64,000 nt of DNA from Typhlomys cinereus (GCA_023101885.1 JALPQD010000245.1:2570786-2634785), one strand, 5' to 3'; shown: positions 44,248-55,374, counted from the stretch's first letter. Notes: generated by a model from the sequence alone, not told the origin. Numbers and translations are program-made.

Positions 44248-44289
44248 AAATTCTTTAGACACCTGTTTGAGCCTGAGGATCCATCATCC
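44248..44289 (+). repeat. 42-bp direct repeat, right copy
   Basis: Identical to 42635-42676. The sequences outside the two copies differ. Confidence 0.97.
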
Positions 44290-44419
44290 AAGCAGACTGC
44301 TTCCTCTTGCAGGCCGGAAGCCCAGTGACACTATAGGATCCAACAACCTTGGCAGGCTGTGTCTTGAATCCCAGCCAAGTCACCAACACGCTTCAGCACA
44401 GGAGCAGGCAGGGCTGGTA

Positions 44420-44692
44420 CCATGAGGAGGGATAGAGAGAAGGAAGAAGGGAGAGAGGGAGAGAGAGAGAAACAGAGAAGATACAGAGAGAGACATACAT
44501 AGAGAGAGGGAGACAGAAAGAGAAAGCGAGAGAGAGACAGATAAATATAGAGAGGGGAAGATATACATACAGATAAATATATACAGATAAATATACAGAG
44601 AGAGAAACAGAGGAAGCCAGAGAAAGAGGGATAGACAGACAGAGAGAAAGTGAGAGGGAGAAACAGAGAAAGAGAAAGAGAGAGGGAGAAAG
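44420..44692. repeat. GA/GACA-rich purine tract
   Basis: About 270 bp of AGAGAG, GACAGA and ATACAGAT units. The minus frames here are serine/leucine low-complexity. Confidence 0.9.
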
Positions 44693-44767
44693 CTGTATTA
44701 TCTATTCCAGTGGATAACTGGAGTACAGGGCTGGAAAGAGTGCTTACGCATATCAAGATTTCAAATT

Positions 44768-45058
44768 CAGGGATAGGCGAGATGGCTCGGTGGATAAAAG
44801 GGCTTGCTCTGAAAGACTCATGACCTGAGTTCAATCCCCGGAACCTCTGTTAAAAGGGAGGTGGGAGATGGAGATAGCACCATAGTCTGAAGCTGGTCTG
44901 TCAGCCTGGAGCCCACAGTGTGGAGGCTGGGGGCTGATTAGGCCCAGCTTGGATACACAGCGTGGTAGGAACAGCTCACCTTCCTCACGAAGGAGGAAGA
45001 CAAGATGTGACTTCTGACACGTTGTCCTCTGACCTGCGTATGCATGCGGCAGCACCGT
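44768..45058 (+). repeat. B2/B3-like SINE
   Basis: 'aggcgagatggctcggtgga', 'atgacctgagttcaatcccc', and 'ttgtcctctgacctgcgtat' give head, B box and 3' end. Confidence 0.75.
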
Positions 45059-45116
45059 GTGCCAACTCTCCTCTCTCCCTCTCCCTCGCCCTTTCTCTCT
45101 CTCTCTCTCTCTGTCT

Positions 45117-45150
<34 letters not shown>

Positions 45151-45290
45151 TACATACATACATACACACACAAACATACATACACACAACATACATACAC
45201 ACACTCTATCTTTCACATACATCATACAAACAAACATACATACCCACTCTCACATACACATACATTCTCTCACACACACTATCTTACATA
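45059..45290. repeat. CT then CA/CATA simple repeat
   Basis: (CT)n at 45095-45113, followed by (CA)n and CATA units. Confidence 0.9.
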
Positions 45291-45820
45291 AACATTATTT
45301 TTTTTTAAGGATTTCAAATAATGATTTTTTTAACGAAATCTAGAGCGGTTGATCAGGTACCTTTGCCACAGGATTGGAGAAGACAATGAACATCGGGAGC
45401 AATTGTTCAGACACCTGGAGTTGGTGACATCTTTGTGCATAATCCGGACGAGAGACAGGAGTGGGGCTCTACGTATGTAACTGCACTGTTCGCTTCACTC
45501 TGAAACTAGTGGCCGTCCGTCTGTTTCTGAGATAAAGATAACACTGGTTGGAACTCACCACATGTCCGCTCTGTGCTCTGAGGACATTTTCTTGGATCTC
45601 TGCAAACATTTGTAGGCAGGACACTTAAGCGCCAGGCTCATAGTCCTGCTAGAGCATTTCAATCAACTTCCTAACAGGACCATGTTTCTTTTAGGATCTT
45701 GTCAGTCAGTGCTCTCCAGAGGAAAAGAACTGGCAGGATTTATTTAATCTCCTACAAGGTTTCAGTTGGGCATTTTCCAAACCAGGTTGCTAAATGTGTA
45801 TGTATATATACATTCTGGAT
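45291..45820. other. Unique sequence
   Basis: Nothing recognised. Confidence 0.3.
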
Positions 45821-45821
45821 T

Positions 45822-45838
45822 ATCTATCTATCTGTCTG

Positions 45839-45892
<54 letters not shown>

Positions 45893-46060
45893 ATCTATCT
45901 CTCTAAACATCTAGTTATCATTTTCTATCATTTGTCTACCATCCATCTATATTTAGTGTATCATTTATCTATTATCTGTCATCTGCTATTTACCTATCAA
46001 TTATCTATCCCTACTTTATCTATCTTGATATCTACATATTAATCTATTTCCGTATCATTT
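45822..46060. repeat. (TATC)n tetranucleotide repeat
   Basis: A pure run at 45838-45890 and a decayed extension. Confidence 0.9.
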
Positions 46061-46227
46061 TTATCATTTACAATAGGATGGCTAGTACCTTTTCTTATAA
46101 AATTCAGAAAAGTATTAAGAATGTTAGCTTTAAAGCCAAGGTTTTTATGTTACTGGTTTTTTAATTTTCCAAAGTCAATTAAAAGTTACAGATCTCTGTT
46201 TATTCATTTAAGCAATGGTTATTTTTT

Positions 46228-46486
46228 TATTCAATTGTGCCTGTATGCGTGTGTACGTGCGTGTATGTATGTGTAGAACCACGGACGACTTCGGGAACCA
46301 CCATGGACCACCTCCACCTCCTCCTTGTTTACTCTGCCCTGGGATTCACAGGCTCCGCCCTACCAGGACCGGAAACGCAGGCCGCCCCGCTTCCACCTGG
46401 CGACTATACGTGGGGTCTAGGATCCGAACTCAGGACCTTCCGCCTGCAAGGCAGAGGCTTAACCCCTGAGCCACCTCTCCAGCCCC
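46228..46486 (-). repeat. B2-superfamily SINE, young subfamily
   Basis: It shares the 'gaaccacggacgacttcg' body with the copy at 17414. The 16-bp duplication 'gcaatggttatttttt' flanks it exactly (46212-46227 and 46487-46502). Confidence 0.93.
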
Positions 46487-46554
46487 GCAATGGTTATTTT
46501 TTACGTGTCTAGATTTTTGCTTTACGCTGTGGCTTTAGGTGTTCTGCGTCTTCA

Positions 46555-46930
46555 GAAACTGTTAGGTAGCTGGGAACTGCTTGCCGCGCGAGTAAGGGGA
46601 CCCGAATCTTGGCGTCCATCACCCACGTCAACTGAGATGTAGTGGTTGCGGTCTGCATCGCAGAGGGCCTAGGAAGAGATGGAGGCAGAGGCTGGAGAAT
46701 CCCTGGAGCCTACGGGCCAGGTAGCCTAGTGCACATGGTGGTGAACAGAGATCCTAGTCTCAAACAAGATAGAGAGTGAGGCTCCCATCTGAGGCTGACC
46801 TCTGCCCTCCATACATGGACCATGAAATAGGCGTGCCCACATTCACATATGTGAATGCTTGCCTGTCTGTGCGCATGCACACAAGTGCTCTCATGCACGC
46901 GCACACACGCACTCAAAAAAAAAAAAAAAA
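46555..46930 (+). repeat. RSINE1-like SINE with A-tail
   Basis: 'ctgcttgccgcgcgagtaag', 'tggaggcagaggctggagaa', 'gaggctgacctctgccctcc', then (A)n. Confidence 0.65.
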
Positions 46931-47797
46931 GCTTTGGGTCATTCCCAATATTGAATTTTGTGTTTTCTTCCTTTTGATGAACAAGAGCTGATAAGCAAGC
47001 AGAATAGAAACACCACTGCTTATTACCCTCAGATACAAATCTCAAGCCTCAGGAGACTCTGGAGCTGGAGATCTATCGAAGACATTGTTTAGTCCAATGA
47101 GCTTCCTTGGGAAGTGCTACATGCAAATTTCCCTCCACCACAGATGAAAAAACATTTACTATTCCAAGAAATAATCAAGCTGTGCACTTGAAAAATAAGA
47201 TAGGCCCCCAGTAGCCAATAAGATTCACCAATGAAAGCTGCAGTTAACGTCTTGTGATGACTTTACTCATTACCCCCAGAAAAGATTGCAAAACACCATT
47301 CCCTTGTCAGGCTTTGTTTTTAAAGGCACCACTTGCCGCATCCTGCATGTTTTGATATTTTTATTTGCTTGTGTTTGTTGCTAGCTTGGCTATCTTGTTT
47401 AATGGATCCAGGCGCAGAGGAACTGAAATGATTACAAGCCATGTCTCATCCCATTCTGAAACTTGGCACGGATTACTGTGTAGCAGAAATGCCTAACAAT
47501 ACCTAAAAATAATGGGACTTGTTATTACATCACAGAGCACAAATTTCTGGAAAATGTTTAGTATAATCCGTCATAACAGGATTGGATTATTAAGTGCTAG
47601 GAGATAATAGCCATAGTCACCCAAGTTCAATGGAAGCAGCAGTTTTAGGCAAGAAACTTGATGCTGCAAGCAAGTGATTCTCTCCCAATGAATCTATTGA
47701 TCCACATTTTGGAGATGTTGTAGTTGGGATCCCACCAAACACCTAACACACTGAATTAGAGACATGTATTTAAAAAATTTATTCAAAAGAAATTTTC
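46931..47797. other. Unique block, candidate conserved element
   Basis: 47150-47600 is repeat-free, with motifs such as 'ctgaaatgattacaagcc' and 'aacaggattggattatta'. Confidence 0.35.
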
Positions 47798-47799
47798 CC

Positions 47800-48080
47800 T
47801 TTTTTTTTCTGCACATGTGTGTACCTGCGTGTGCTGGTGTGTATACAGGAGGGTGCTTGATTGTGTGCATCTGTGGAAAGCCGGGGGTGACATCAGGAAT
47901 CATCCTGGATTGTTCAACCTCCTTGTTGCTTTGCTCTGGAGTTTCTCAGGCTCTTCCCTCCAAGGCTAGAATCACAGGCCTCTGTCATACCCGCTTTTAC
48001 ATGGGATCTGGGGATCTGAATTCAGGTCCTTTTGCTTGTGAGGCAATGGCTTTAATTCCTGAGCCATCTCCAAGGCTCTG
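47800..48080 (-). repeat. B2-superfamily SINE
   Basis: 'atcaggaatcatcctggatt', 'cctgagccatctccaaggct' and a T-run on the tail side. Confidence 0.85.
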
Positions 48081-49034
48081 GAGGAATTTTTTAAAAAGGT
48101 CCCCAAATAAAAGTAACAAAGAAAACCTGGGAGGGAAGATTTCCCATGCTAGATATCCATTCTCATTATGAGGTTTACCAACAAGACAGGTTAATCCTAG
48201 AGTCTAACGGTTGAGATCTTCGCCCAAATAGTTCTCAGACCTGTTATGCCTCATATCTGTAAGGAGCAGAAATCAAACCAGTGAGATGCCAGGATGTGAG
48301 AGGCAGGAACTATCTGGAGTGGTTTTGGCGGACAAACCAACTACCTTCTCCTGGTGCAAAACATTGGCTCTCAGAAGTCTGAGTCTGAGCCAAGCTCTCT
48401 GAGCTGAGGGGTAGCGTTGGTCCAACCACATTTGCTGTGAGGTAAGAGTCTGTGCTTCTTCCAAGACTTGCATCTCATTAGCATATTTCGTTTCCTGGGC
48501 CTGAGAGGAAATGGATTATTCTTGAACCCTCCGAGTTTGGCTGACCCTGGAGACCGAGGGTACACAGCTCCCACAAGATGGTGACGCTCTGGGCTCTGGG
48601 TGGGCACACTGGGCAGCAGCAGGAGCATGGGAATGAGGAACTTTGAGCTAAATCTTTTTCAGGTGAGGGGCTTGTGCAACTGTGTTGCACTAATCCATCC
48701 TAAGATTTCCTAATCGCCCCCTCCTGTGCTGCCCCCATAGGCAGGTAATTTGACCTCATGCAGTTCTTGTGCCCTTTCTAGCTGGGGCGCGGAGTTTAAC
48801 ATAGGAGGCGTTGTCACGGGGACGGGTCCTTGAATGGTGTGTTTCTGTCAAGAAGTCATCTACAGACCGGGATTATTTTGGTCATCTTTTTTTGAGGCCG
48901 GGCCACACTCTGTAGCCCCTGTCTTTATTTTTTGTATATGTGTGTATGGGGTGCATGCGTATGTATATGCATGCATGTTTGCATGTAACTTAAATGATGG
49001 CTGCATGTGTACATATGTCTGTGGGAGTGTAAGT
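48081..49034. other. Unique sequence
   Basis: A B1-like scrap near 48889-48920 ('gaggccgggccacactctgt'). Otherwise nothing recognised. Confidence 0.3.
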
Positions 49035-49170
49035 ATATGAGTGATTTATATTTATATTAATTAATTATTTAAAACAGATAATTTTAATAATTTAATAATG
49101 AAATAGTTTTTATTAAATAATTAAAATAATTAATCAAACACATAAAGCAAATAATTAACTAAATTAAACG
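49035..49170. repeat. AT-rich low-complexity DNA
   Basis: TTAATTA/AATAATT-type sequence with almost no G or C. Confidence 0.85.
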
Positions 49171-49174
49171 ATGC

Positions 49175-49353
49175 TTGTGTGTGTGTGTGTGTGTATGTGT
49201 GTGGGGGGGGCGTATGTGCACAAATGCACTTGAGTGTGTGCACCTGTGGAGGTCCAAGGGGACATCAGGAATCATCCTCGACTGCTTTTCCACCTTACTG
49301 CTGTGAGCCTGGGTCTCTAATGGCAACCAGAGCAGCCATTAGGGCTGGTCTGG
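49175..49353 (-). repeat. B2-superfamily SINE, long type, first part
   Basis: 'gagcctgggtctctaatgg' marks the long type. It is split by the LTR at 49354. Confidence 0.8.
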
Positions 49354-49714
49354 TGTGGCAGTTGCTCTTTCTAATGCAATGAGACAACACTCAGACACAA
49401 CCAGCTTAAGGGAGAAAGGGGAGATTTATTTCGCTTATGGTTCCCAAGTAGAGATACGATCCATGGTGGCGTGACAGGCGTGACTGGCTGGAAGAAGCTG
49501 GACGCGGGTCAGAGCACTGCCTAGGACTTTCGGACTTCAAGAACTGGCTACCAGCGGAAGCAGGGTGGGGCTGACCAACTCAAGGCCCACCCCCTGTGAC
49601 CTGCCTTCCTCCAGCAAGGCTCCACCTCCAAAGGTTAACACAATATTCCTGAACATCAACTAAGGATTCAAACACAGGAGCCGGTGGGGGACGCGTCACA
49701 TTCAAACCACGATT
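49354..49714 (-). mobile_element. Solo LTR, family B, inserted in a SINE
   Basis: 'tgtggcagttgctctttct' to 'cattcaaaccacg', with 'caaggcccaccccctgtga' inside. The flanks tctgg/cctgg match at four of five bases, and SINE sequence resumes on the right. Confidence 0.85.
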
Positions 49715-49882
49715 CCTGGTTAGCAGCTTGCTCTGGGGATTCCCAGGCTCCACCTTCCAAAGCTAGAATTGCAGGTGGGCTGCCACACTTACCCCACATT
49801 TTTATGTGGGCTCTGGGGATCCGAACTCAGATTCCTTTGCTTGTGAAAAATGGCCTTAACCCCTAAGCTGTCTGCATAGCCC
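49715..49882 (-). repeat. B2-superfamily SINE, long type, second part
   Basis: 'agcttgctctggggattccc' to 'aacccctaagctgtctgcat' completes the SINE begun at 49175. Confidence 0.8.
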
Positions 49883-50041
49883 TGTGACTCCTACCTGATC
49901 TAAAACTTGCTCGCTCTGTAGTGGGCCTTACATTGGCTCTTTCCTTCTGCCTCAGTCTCTCCAGTGCTGTGAGCATGGCCGCTTCCTGATTTTTGAAGGA
50001 ACAAGGATGTCCTTGAAGGACTCTTAAGCTAGCATTCCTTT

Positions 50042-50329
50042 TGTGTGTGCGTGTAAGTGTCTGTGTGCATGTGTGGGGGGGGCGGAGGGGGTGCACGTGC
50101 ACTTCAGAGGGTACTGTGTATGCCTCTGGAGGCACACGGCGCCATCAGGAATCACCATGGATTGTTCTACCTCCTTATTGCTTTGCTCTGGGGTTTCCCA
50201 AGTCTGTCTTTTAGGGGTGGAAGTACAGAGCACAGCCATTTCCACCCAGAGTAAAACTTGGGATCTGGGAATCTGAACTCAGGCCCTTCTGCTTGGGAGA
50301 CAAAGACCCTGAGCCATCTCTCCTGCCCT
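50042..50329 (-). repeat. B2-superfamily SINE, short type
   Basis: 'catcaggaatcaccatggat' and 'ccctgagccatctctcctgc' in antisense. Confidence 0.87.
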
Positions 50330-51155
50330 TGGTATTCCTGTTGGTATCAGCAATGGAAAGTAAGTTTCTTTTGGTCCCTTAGATTCTCCAGCCTAGGGAG
50401 CACTGCTCCTCGAGCTGAAGTGGACAGCTGTGCCTTCTCCTTCCCCGGGGCCAGCAGCCACCGCTCTAGCTCCAGTTTATCAGCTCTGGTGATGTGTGTA
50501 GCAGAAGCACCCAGCAGGCTCCTGGACACTTTCCTTGGCTGTGCAAAGCGCTGACACTCACAAGAAGACCACGTTCTGTCAGTCACAGCAGGCGGCGCCC
50601 GGGGAGCAGTTCATCCAGTGATCAGGCGTCGTTTCCTGTGGTCCCATCATGTCACCCGATTTAACTATTGCACATTGGAACAGCAATAAAGCCATTGCGG
50701 TGGTTTAGGATCTATTTTCCAAGTTCTCTTCTCCCAGTGAAGATGTTAGAAAAGGTGAGGGCCGCTGTCAGCCGCAACCCTGGAGAGAGAAACCCCAGAA
50801 GTGCTTTGGCAAATGGCAGCTCTTGTGGCGTTAAGGACTATAAAGTTTTGAAATTGAATTGTAAAAGTTTATACCTAATAAAGAAACTCTTTTAGGTGGT
50901 TTTAATGCGATTTGGTCGTTGGAAGCTATTCCACAGATGGAAACAGATGGTCAGGTCATGAAATTCAACCATAAAGTGCAAACGCGTCTTCTAGGGGTGA
51001 AGGTACTTGGGTACCCTCCTGGGAGTGGGAATGTCACAGGTCAGGGTGCGCTTTCTACCTTAGTCAGATCCTTTCATAAGCCAATGTAAGCACCAGGGGG
51101 CTGGGGGCTTCTGTCTCCAGACAGGGGGCCAACAGATGTTCTTTTGGTAAGTGGA
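50330..51155. other. Unique sequence
   Basis: Two AATAAAG motifs occur (near 50685 and 50878) but no recognised transcript. A CTCF-like 'gcaccagggggctgg' lies at 51090-51104. Confidence 0.3.
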
Positions 51156-51225
51156 TGTCACGGTTATTCTACATGTTGCTGATAAATTCACAACCAAATG
51201 GCTTATAAGGGAATAAGGTGGAGTC
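51156..51225 (-). mobile_element. LTR family A, 3' scrap
   Basis: 'tacatgttgctgataaattc' and 'ccaaatggcttata' match the inverted 3' end. Confidence 0.6.
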
Positions 51226-51320
51226 GATGCCCTCCTCTGGCCTGCACACGCATACTTGTACACACACACTGACACATACATGTTTACGGTGCCCCCCCCC
51301 TCTTTCTCTGATACACTCAA
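51226..51320 (+). repeat. B2/B3-like SINE 3' end
   Basis: 'gatgccctcctctggcctgc' followed by CA-rich sequence. The 'gccctcctctgg' core resembles the CTCF-type motif known in mouse B2. Confidence 0.5.
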
Positions 51321-51324
51321 AAAA

Positions 51325-51905
51325 GAAGAAAGTCTTGATTAACTAAAATCAAAGTAGTTTTGAGTACAGGACTTTTCAGAGCCTTTCACATGCAAACATG
51401 GGCTATGACTTTTCCAGAGGCTAAATAAAGGGTCGCAGAAATTTCTAACACGCTTGATGGAAAAATGTTATCATGGTATGCAGACTGTTCAGAAACCCCT
51501 GTAAGAGGGTTGCAGCCATGCTTTTTACATCTACTTGCCAAGTGGTTTGGGAATCGTCCCAGCAGACAGTCCGACCTGCTCATTGTGAACTCAGTCTAGC
51601 TGTTCCCCAAAACCAGACTATTTGTACCCAGAATCGAGTTTCCGACTCTGTGTAAGAAACAAATGTTTTCCCGCTGCTCAGTTTCTGCTGCACCTGTGTC
51701 AGGAAAAGTCTCCACAGCAAAGTCAAACTCCTACAGCCACGAATCTGCAGACACACACGTTCTCTAGTTCTGGCTGGGGCGTCTCTCTCCCACCTCGGAG
51801 TCCCTGAGCAGGTCTGAATTTGTTGACAAAGCTTTTTGAGGCCATTTAGCTGACTCGTGTTTGCATGCTAGCAATCTGTGAACCTTGTTCCCAGGGAACT
51901 AGGAG
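51325..51905. other. Unique sequence
   Basis: Nothing recognised. Confidence 0.3.
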
Positions 51906-51908
51906 AGA

Positions 51909-52395
51909 TTCTTTTTCCCTCTACCTTTCTCTCCCTCTCCTTCCTCTCTTCTCCTTCCTTTCCACCTCCATATACTCCCACCCTTCTTCCCTCCCTTCCC
52001 CCTCCATCCCTCCCTTTCCCCTCCATCCCTCCCTCCCTTCCTCCCTCCCTTTTCCCTCCCTCTCTTGTCTCCCTTCTTCCTCCCCCTCCCTCCCTTTTTC
52101 CTCCCTCCCTCCCTTCTTCTCCCTCTCTCCCTTATTCCTCCCTGCTTCCCTTCTTTCCTATCTTCCCTCCCTTTTCCCTCCCTCCCTTCCCCTCCTCCCT
52201 TTTCTCTCCTCTCTCCCCCCCTCCCTCTCCCTCTCCCCTCCTCCTTCCCTCTCTCTCCCTCCCTCCCTCCCTTTCCCTCTCTCTCTCCCTCCCCCTCTCT
52301 CCCCTCCCTCCCTCCTTCCCTTCTTCCTACTTCTCTTCTCTCCCTTCTTCCCTCCTTTCCCTCCCCTTTTCTCTACTTCCTTCTTCCCTCCCTTT
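51909..52395. repeat. Long polypyrimidine tract (CCCT/CCTT)n
   Basis: About 490 bp that is nearly all C and T on the plus strand. Frames up to 205 codons across it are compositional. Confidence 0.95.
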
Positions 52396-52500
52396 TGATA
52401 TCACTTCCTGGTTTCCTTTTGACATCACTTCCCAGCTTTCTTCCTCTTCCTCTTCTCCCCCTCCCATTCCATCCTTCCCTCTTCTCTCCTTTTGACACAG
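52392..52500. repeat. Short duplicated unit after the pyrimidine tract
   Basis: 'cttttgatatcacttcc' and 'cttttgacatcacttcc' are adjacent copies. A third partial copy, 'cttttgacac', follows. Confidence 0.75.
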
Positions 52501-52866
52501 AAACTGGGTTTCTTCAGTCTTCCAGTGTGGAGTAAGTCCTCCAGGTCTCCCTTACCAGATCGTCACTGCCAAGACATCCAGCCTGTGGACTGAGCAGCTA
52601 CTGGGTCCCGTTCTGCACAGTGTGCATTCGGCCAGTGTTGAACCTCCAGTACAAACTGTAAGCTGAGCTCAAGCATCCTCTTGGTGATGCACATTTACTC
52701 TGAGGACTCCATTCCCGATAGACCCTGGCTTAATGCATCGTTCATGTCTTGATTGCCATGAGCCTTAAGCAGGACATGACTGATGTATCTAGTAAATGTG
52801 GATTAAAGATATTTCTAGCAACACTTCCAGCAGCAAGGTAAAGAGAGACCATTAAACTTAAGTCTT
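52501..52866. other. Unique sequence
   Basis: Nothing recognised. Confidence 0.3.
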
Positions 52867-52867
52867 T

Positions 52868-53205
52868 CTTGGGCTGGAGAGTTGACTCGGGGGTTCAAGC
52901 ATTTGCCTCATAAGCAAAGGGACCTGACTTTACGTCTCCAGATCCCATGTGAAAATGCTGGGTGGGCATGGTGACCTGTGTGTAATTCCAGTCCTGGAAG
53001 GTGGAGCCTGGGAGTCCCCAGAGCAAGCTGACTAGCCAGACAAGCCCTAATGGCGAGCTCTGGATTTCATAAGAGACCTAGACTCACGACAGTGAGGTGG
53101 AAGAGTGATGGAGGACGATTCCTTGTATCCCCCTTGGGCCTCCAGAGGTACACGTACTCAGGTGCACTTGTGTACATATTCCCACCCACATGTGCCTACC
53201 CACAT

Positions 53206-53250
<45 letters not shown>
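52868..53250 (+). repeat. B2-superfamily SINE, long type, (CA)n tail
   Basis: 'gggctggagagttgactcgg' head, then 'agctgactagccagacaag', 'ggcgagctctggatttcat', and 'gaggtggaagagtgatgga'. This is the clearest long-type copy and retains the block missing from short copies. Confidence 0.88.
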
Positions 53251-53253
<3 letters not shown>

Positions 53254-54045
53254 AAGTCTCAACTACCAAAAAAATGAGGACTTTCAGAGATGAGAAAACT
53301 AGGTCAGCAAGGGTTCATGTTTCCTACAAGCAACAGGCAGCTAAATTAGATTGAACTCTAAAGTTTACTTGGTAAGCATTTGGTAAGCCTGGAAGAGGAT
53401 TTGGCACATATTTGGGCAAAATCAAATGCCTGTGGGGGGCAGGGAAAGGAAGACAGGGGGGTTCTGTGGCTGGAACCCCAGGAATTAATGGAGGGAAGAC
53501 AGTTCACCAGGAAGAAAAGCTGGTTTCATCGGCAGAGAAGCCTCAAGGACACGAAGCATTGTGCCCAAGGAGACAGCCAGATCTCCAGGGTTGTGCACCA
53601 CCTTCACCTAGGGCTGCGGGTCCGAGAAGGGACAGGACAGAGACAGGGACTCTGAGCGCCCAGAGGGGATAAATGGAGCGGAGGTGAACATCCGGACAAC
53701 AGGGAGCAGATATGGGCTCTCTGAGCCAGGTGTGGGCTGAGCTCTGGTGGCCTCGGGGTGACAGTGTAGCGACCTGGCCACGGTGAAGCCACATGCAGAG
53801 AAGAACCCAGGCAGAGAGCAGGAGAGCCGCTGGCAGGGAAGAAGGAAATGCGCTGTGGGAGTAAACACAGGGTTGGGGTTGGGCGATGAGGGGTGAAAAC
53901 GTCCTGGGTAAAGCCTCGGAAGAGTGCGAAGTAAAAGAGCCGCATCTGTCCTGTGGGAGAAAAACGGCCGGTGAGACAGGAGAGCAAGGTGAGAGAGGTC
54001 CAGAGGCTTCCACAAGACTTGCAAAGTTCATAGATGTGTACATGT
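53251..54045. other. Unique, GC-richer sequence
   Basis: Three overlapping minus frames of 127 to 166 codons occur at 53543-54043, with no domain or splice signals. Confidence 0.3.
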
Positions 54046-54056
54046 CTGTCTAGGTG

Positions 54057-54470
54057 TGTGATAGGTATCTATCTATATATATGTGTATGTATTTGATTGT
54101 GTATGTATTTGTATGCGAACATTTGTGTATGCATGTATGTATATGTATGCGTATATGTATATGTGCACATGTATATATTTATATGCATATAGGTGTATAT
54201 ATGTGTGATATATATATATGTACATGTATATATGTACGTGTGTGCATGTATGTGTTGATGTATATATGTATGTGCATATATACATGTGTATGTGCATACA
54301 TGTATATGCATGCATGCAAATGTATATGTGTATATGTGCATATGTATGTATACACGTGTACATATTTGTGTATGTATGTGCATATGTGTATATGTGTGGT
54401 ATACATGTGTATATGCATGCATGTGTGTAATATGTATGCACATGTATATATGTGCATATATTCGTGAAAC
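54057..54470. repeat. TG/TATG cryptic simple repeat, about 410 bp
   Basis: Irregular TGTATATG and GCATGTAT units; stop-poor on both strands. Confidence 0.92.
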
Positions 54471-55194
54471 AGTTACCAAGAGGAAGGCTGAAGCACCCCT
54501 TCCCTAGACAGACTAAACCCATCCACAAGCACAACGCAGAGGCCCAAGTGACTGAGTCTGACCTGAAAGTCACTGTCACACTGTGAACTCTAGGTTGGGA
54601 AATCAGGGTGTTAATGAGACATGATACATGAAGTTGTAACCGAGTCTGTGTGAGGAAGCCCATGTTTGTAAATAACCCCACACATCCATACCACATCATG
54701 TCACATCAAAGTTGGCATCCTTAGCAGCATGGCTACCAGGCGGGTGAACTTTCTTTCTCTGCTCTTGCCGGCTTTTCTCCCCGTGGTGTATCTTTCCTTA
54801 AAGATTTGCTTCTGCTCCTGCCATAACTGCGTGTCTGCTCAGCTCTCCTTCGGGGCCTCTGAGCTCCCTGCAAGTGAATTCCAAAGCCTAATGTCTCCAG
54901 GTGTCACAGAAGACACCTTCCTTACAAAAGGAAGCTTCACACTGCTCTTAGCAAGTGGGCTCAGGGAGGCCAAAGAGCTTACATTTTGGCTTCTGTTGTC
55001 TGTCGATTACGTCTGCTCAAAACAACCCTTATGCCAAAGTGGCACATGTTCCCTCCCCCTGCATTGTGGAGGTAAGAAATTTCCTAGAACCTATTTTTGG
55101 CAATCTGAATTTTGAGCTGATTGGCTGTTTCTGACCATGAAAGGCAACTTGGGGTTCTCAAGCTTCTAGTGGAAGCAATAAAATATCCAAATAA
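54471..55194. other. Unique sequence
   Basis: A 128-codon plus frame (54729-55115) has a hydrophobic start but no recognised family. Confidence 0.3.
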
Positions 55195-55374
55195 GTGTTG
55201 GCGAGATGGGTAAAGTGGGTAAAGGAGTTTACCACCAAAGCTTGAAGACTTGAGTTCAATCCCTGGAATCCACAAGGTGAAAGGAGAAAACTGACTTCTG
55301 CAAGTTATCCTCTGATTGACACATATGTGCTGCAGCCTGCTGCCTCTCTTCCCTAACTGATAAATAGATAAATG

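Noticed and set aside
44380..44834. Serine/leucine-rich minus frames of 62-167 codons
   Set aside because: They translate the GA/GACA purine tract and adjoining SINE.
51865..52535. Three overlapping plus frames of 156-205 codons
   Set aside because: Products of the polypyrimidine tract in all three frames (S/P/L/F only).
54054..54699. Cysteine/histidine-rich frames of 137, 136 and 208 codons that look like small metal-binding proteins
   Set aside because: Artefacts of TG/TATG repeats on both strands.
54729..55115. 128-codon plus frame with a signal-peptide-like start
   Set aside because: Isolated, no family recognised, no promoter or splice context. Hydrophobic starts arise often in T-rich DNA. 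RNA-seq or cross-species frame conservation could reopen it.
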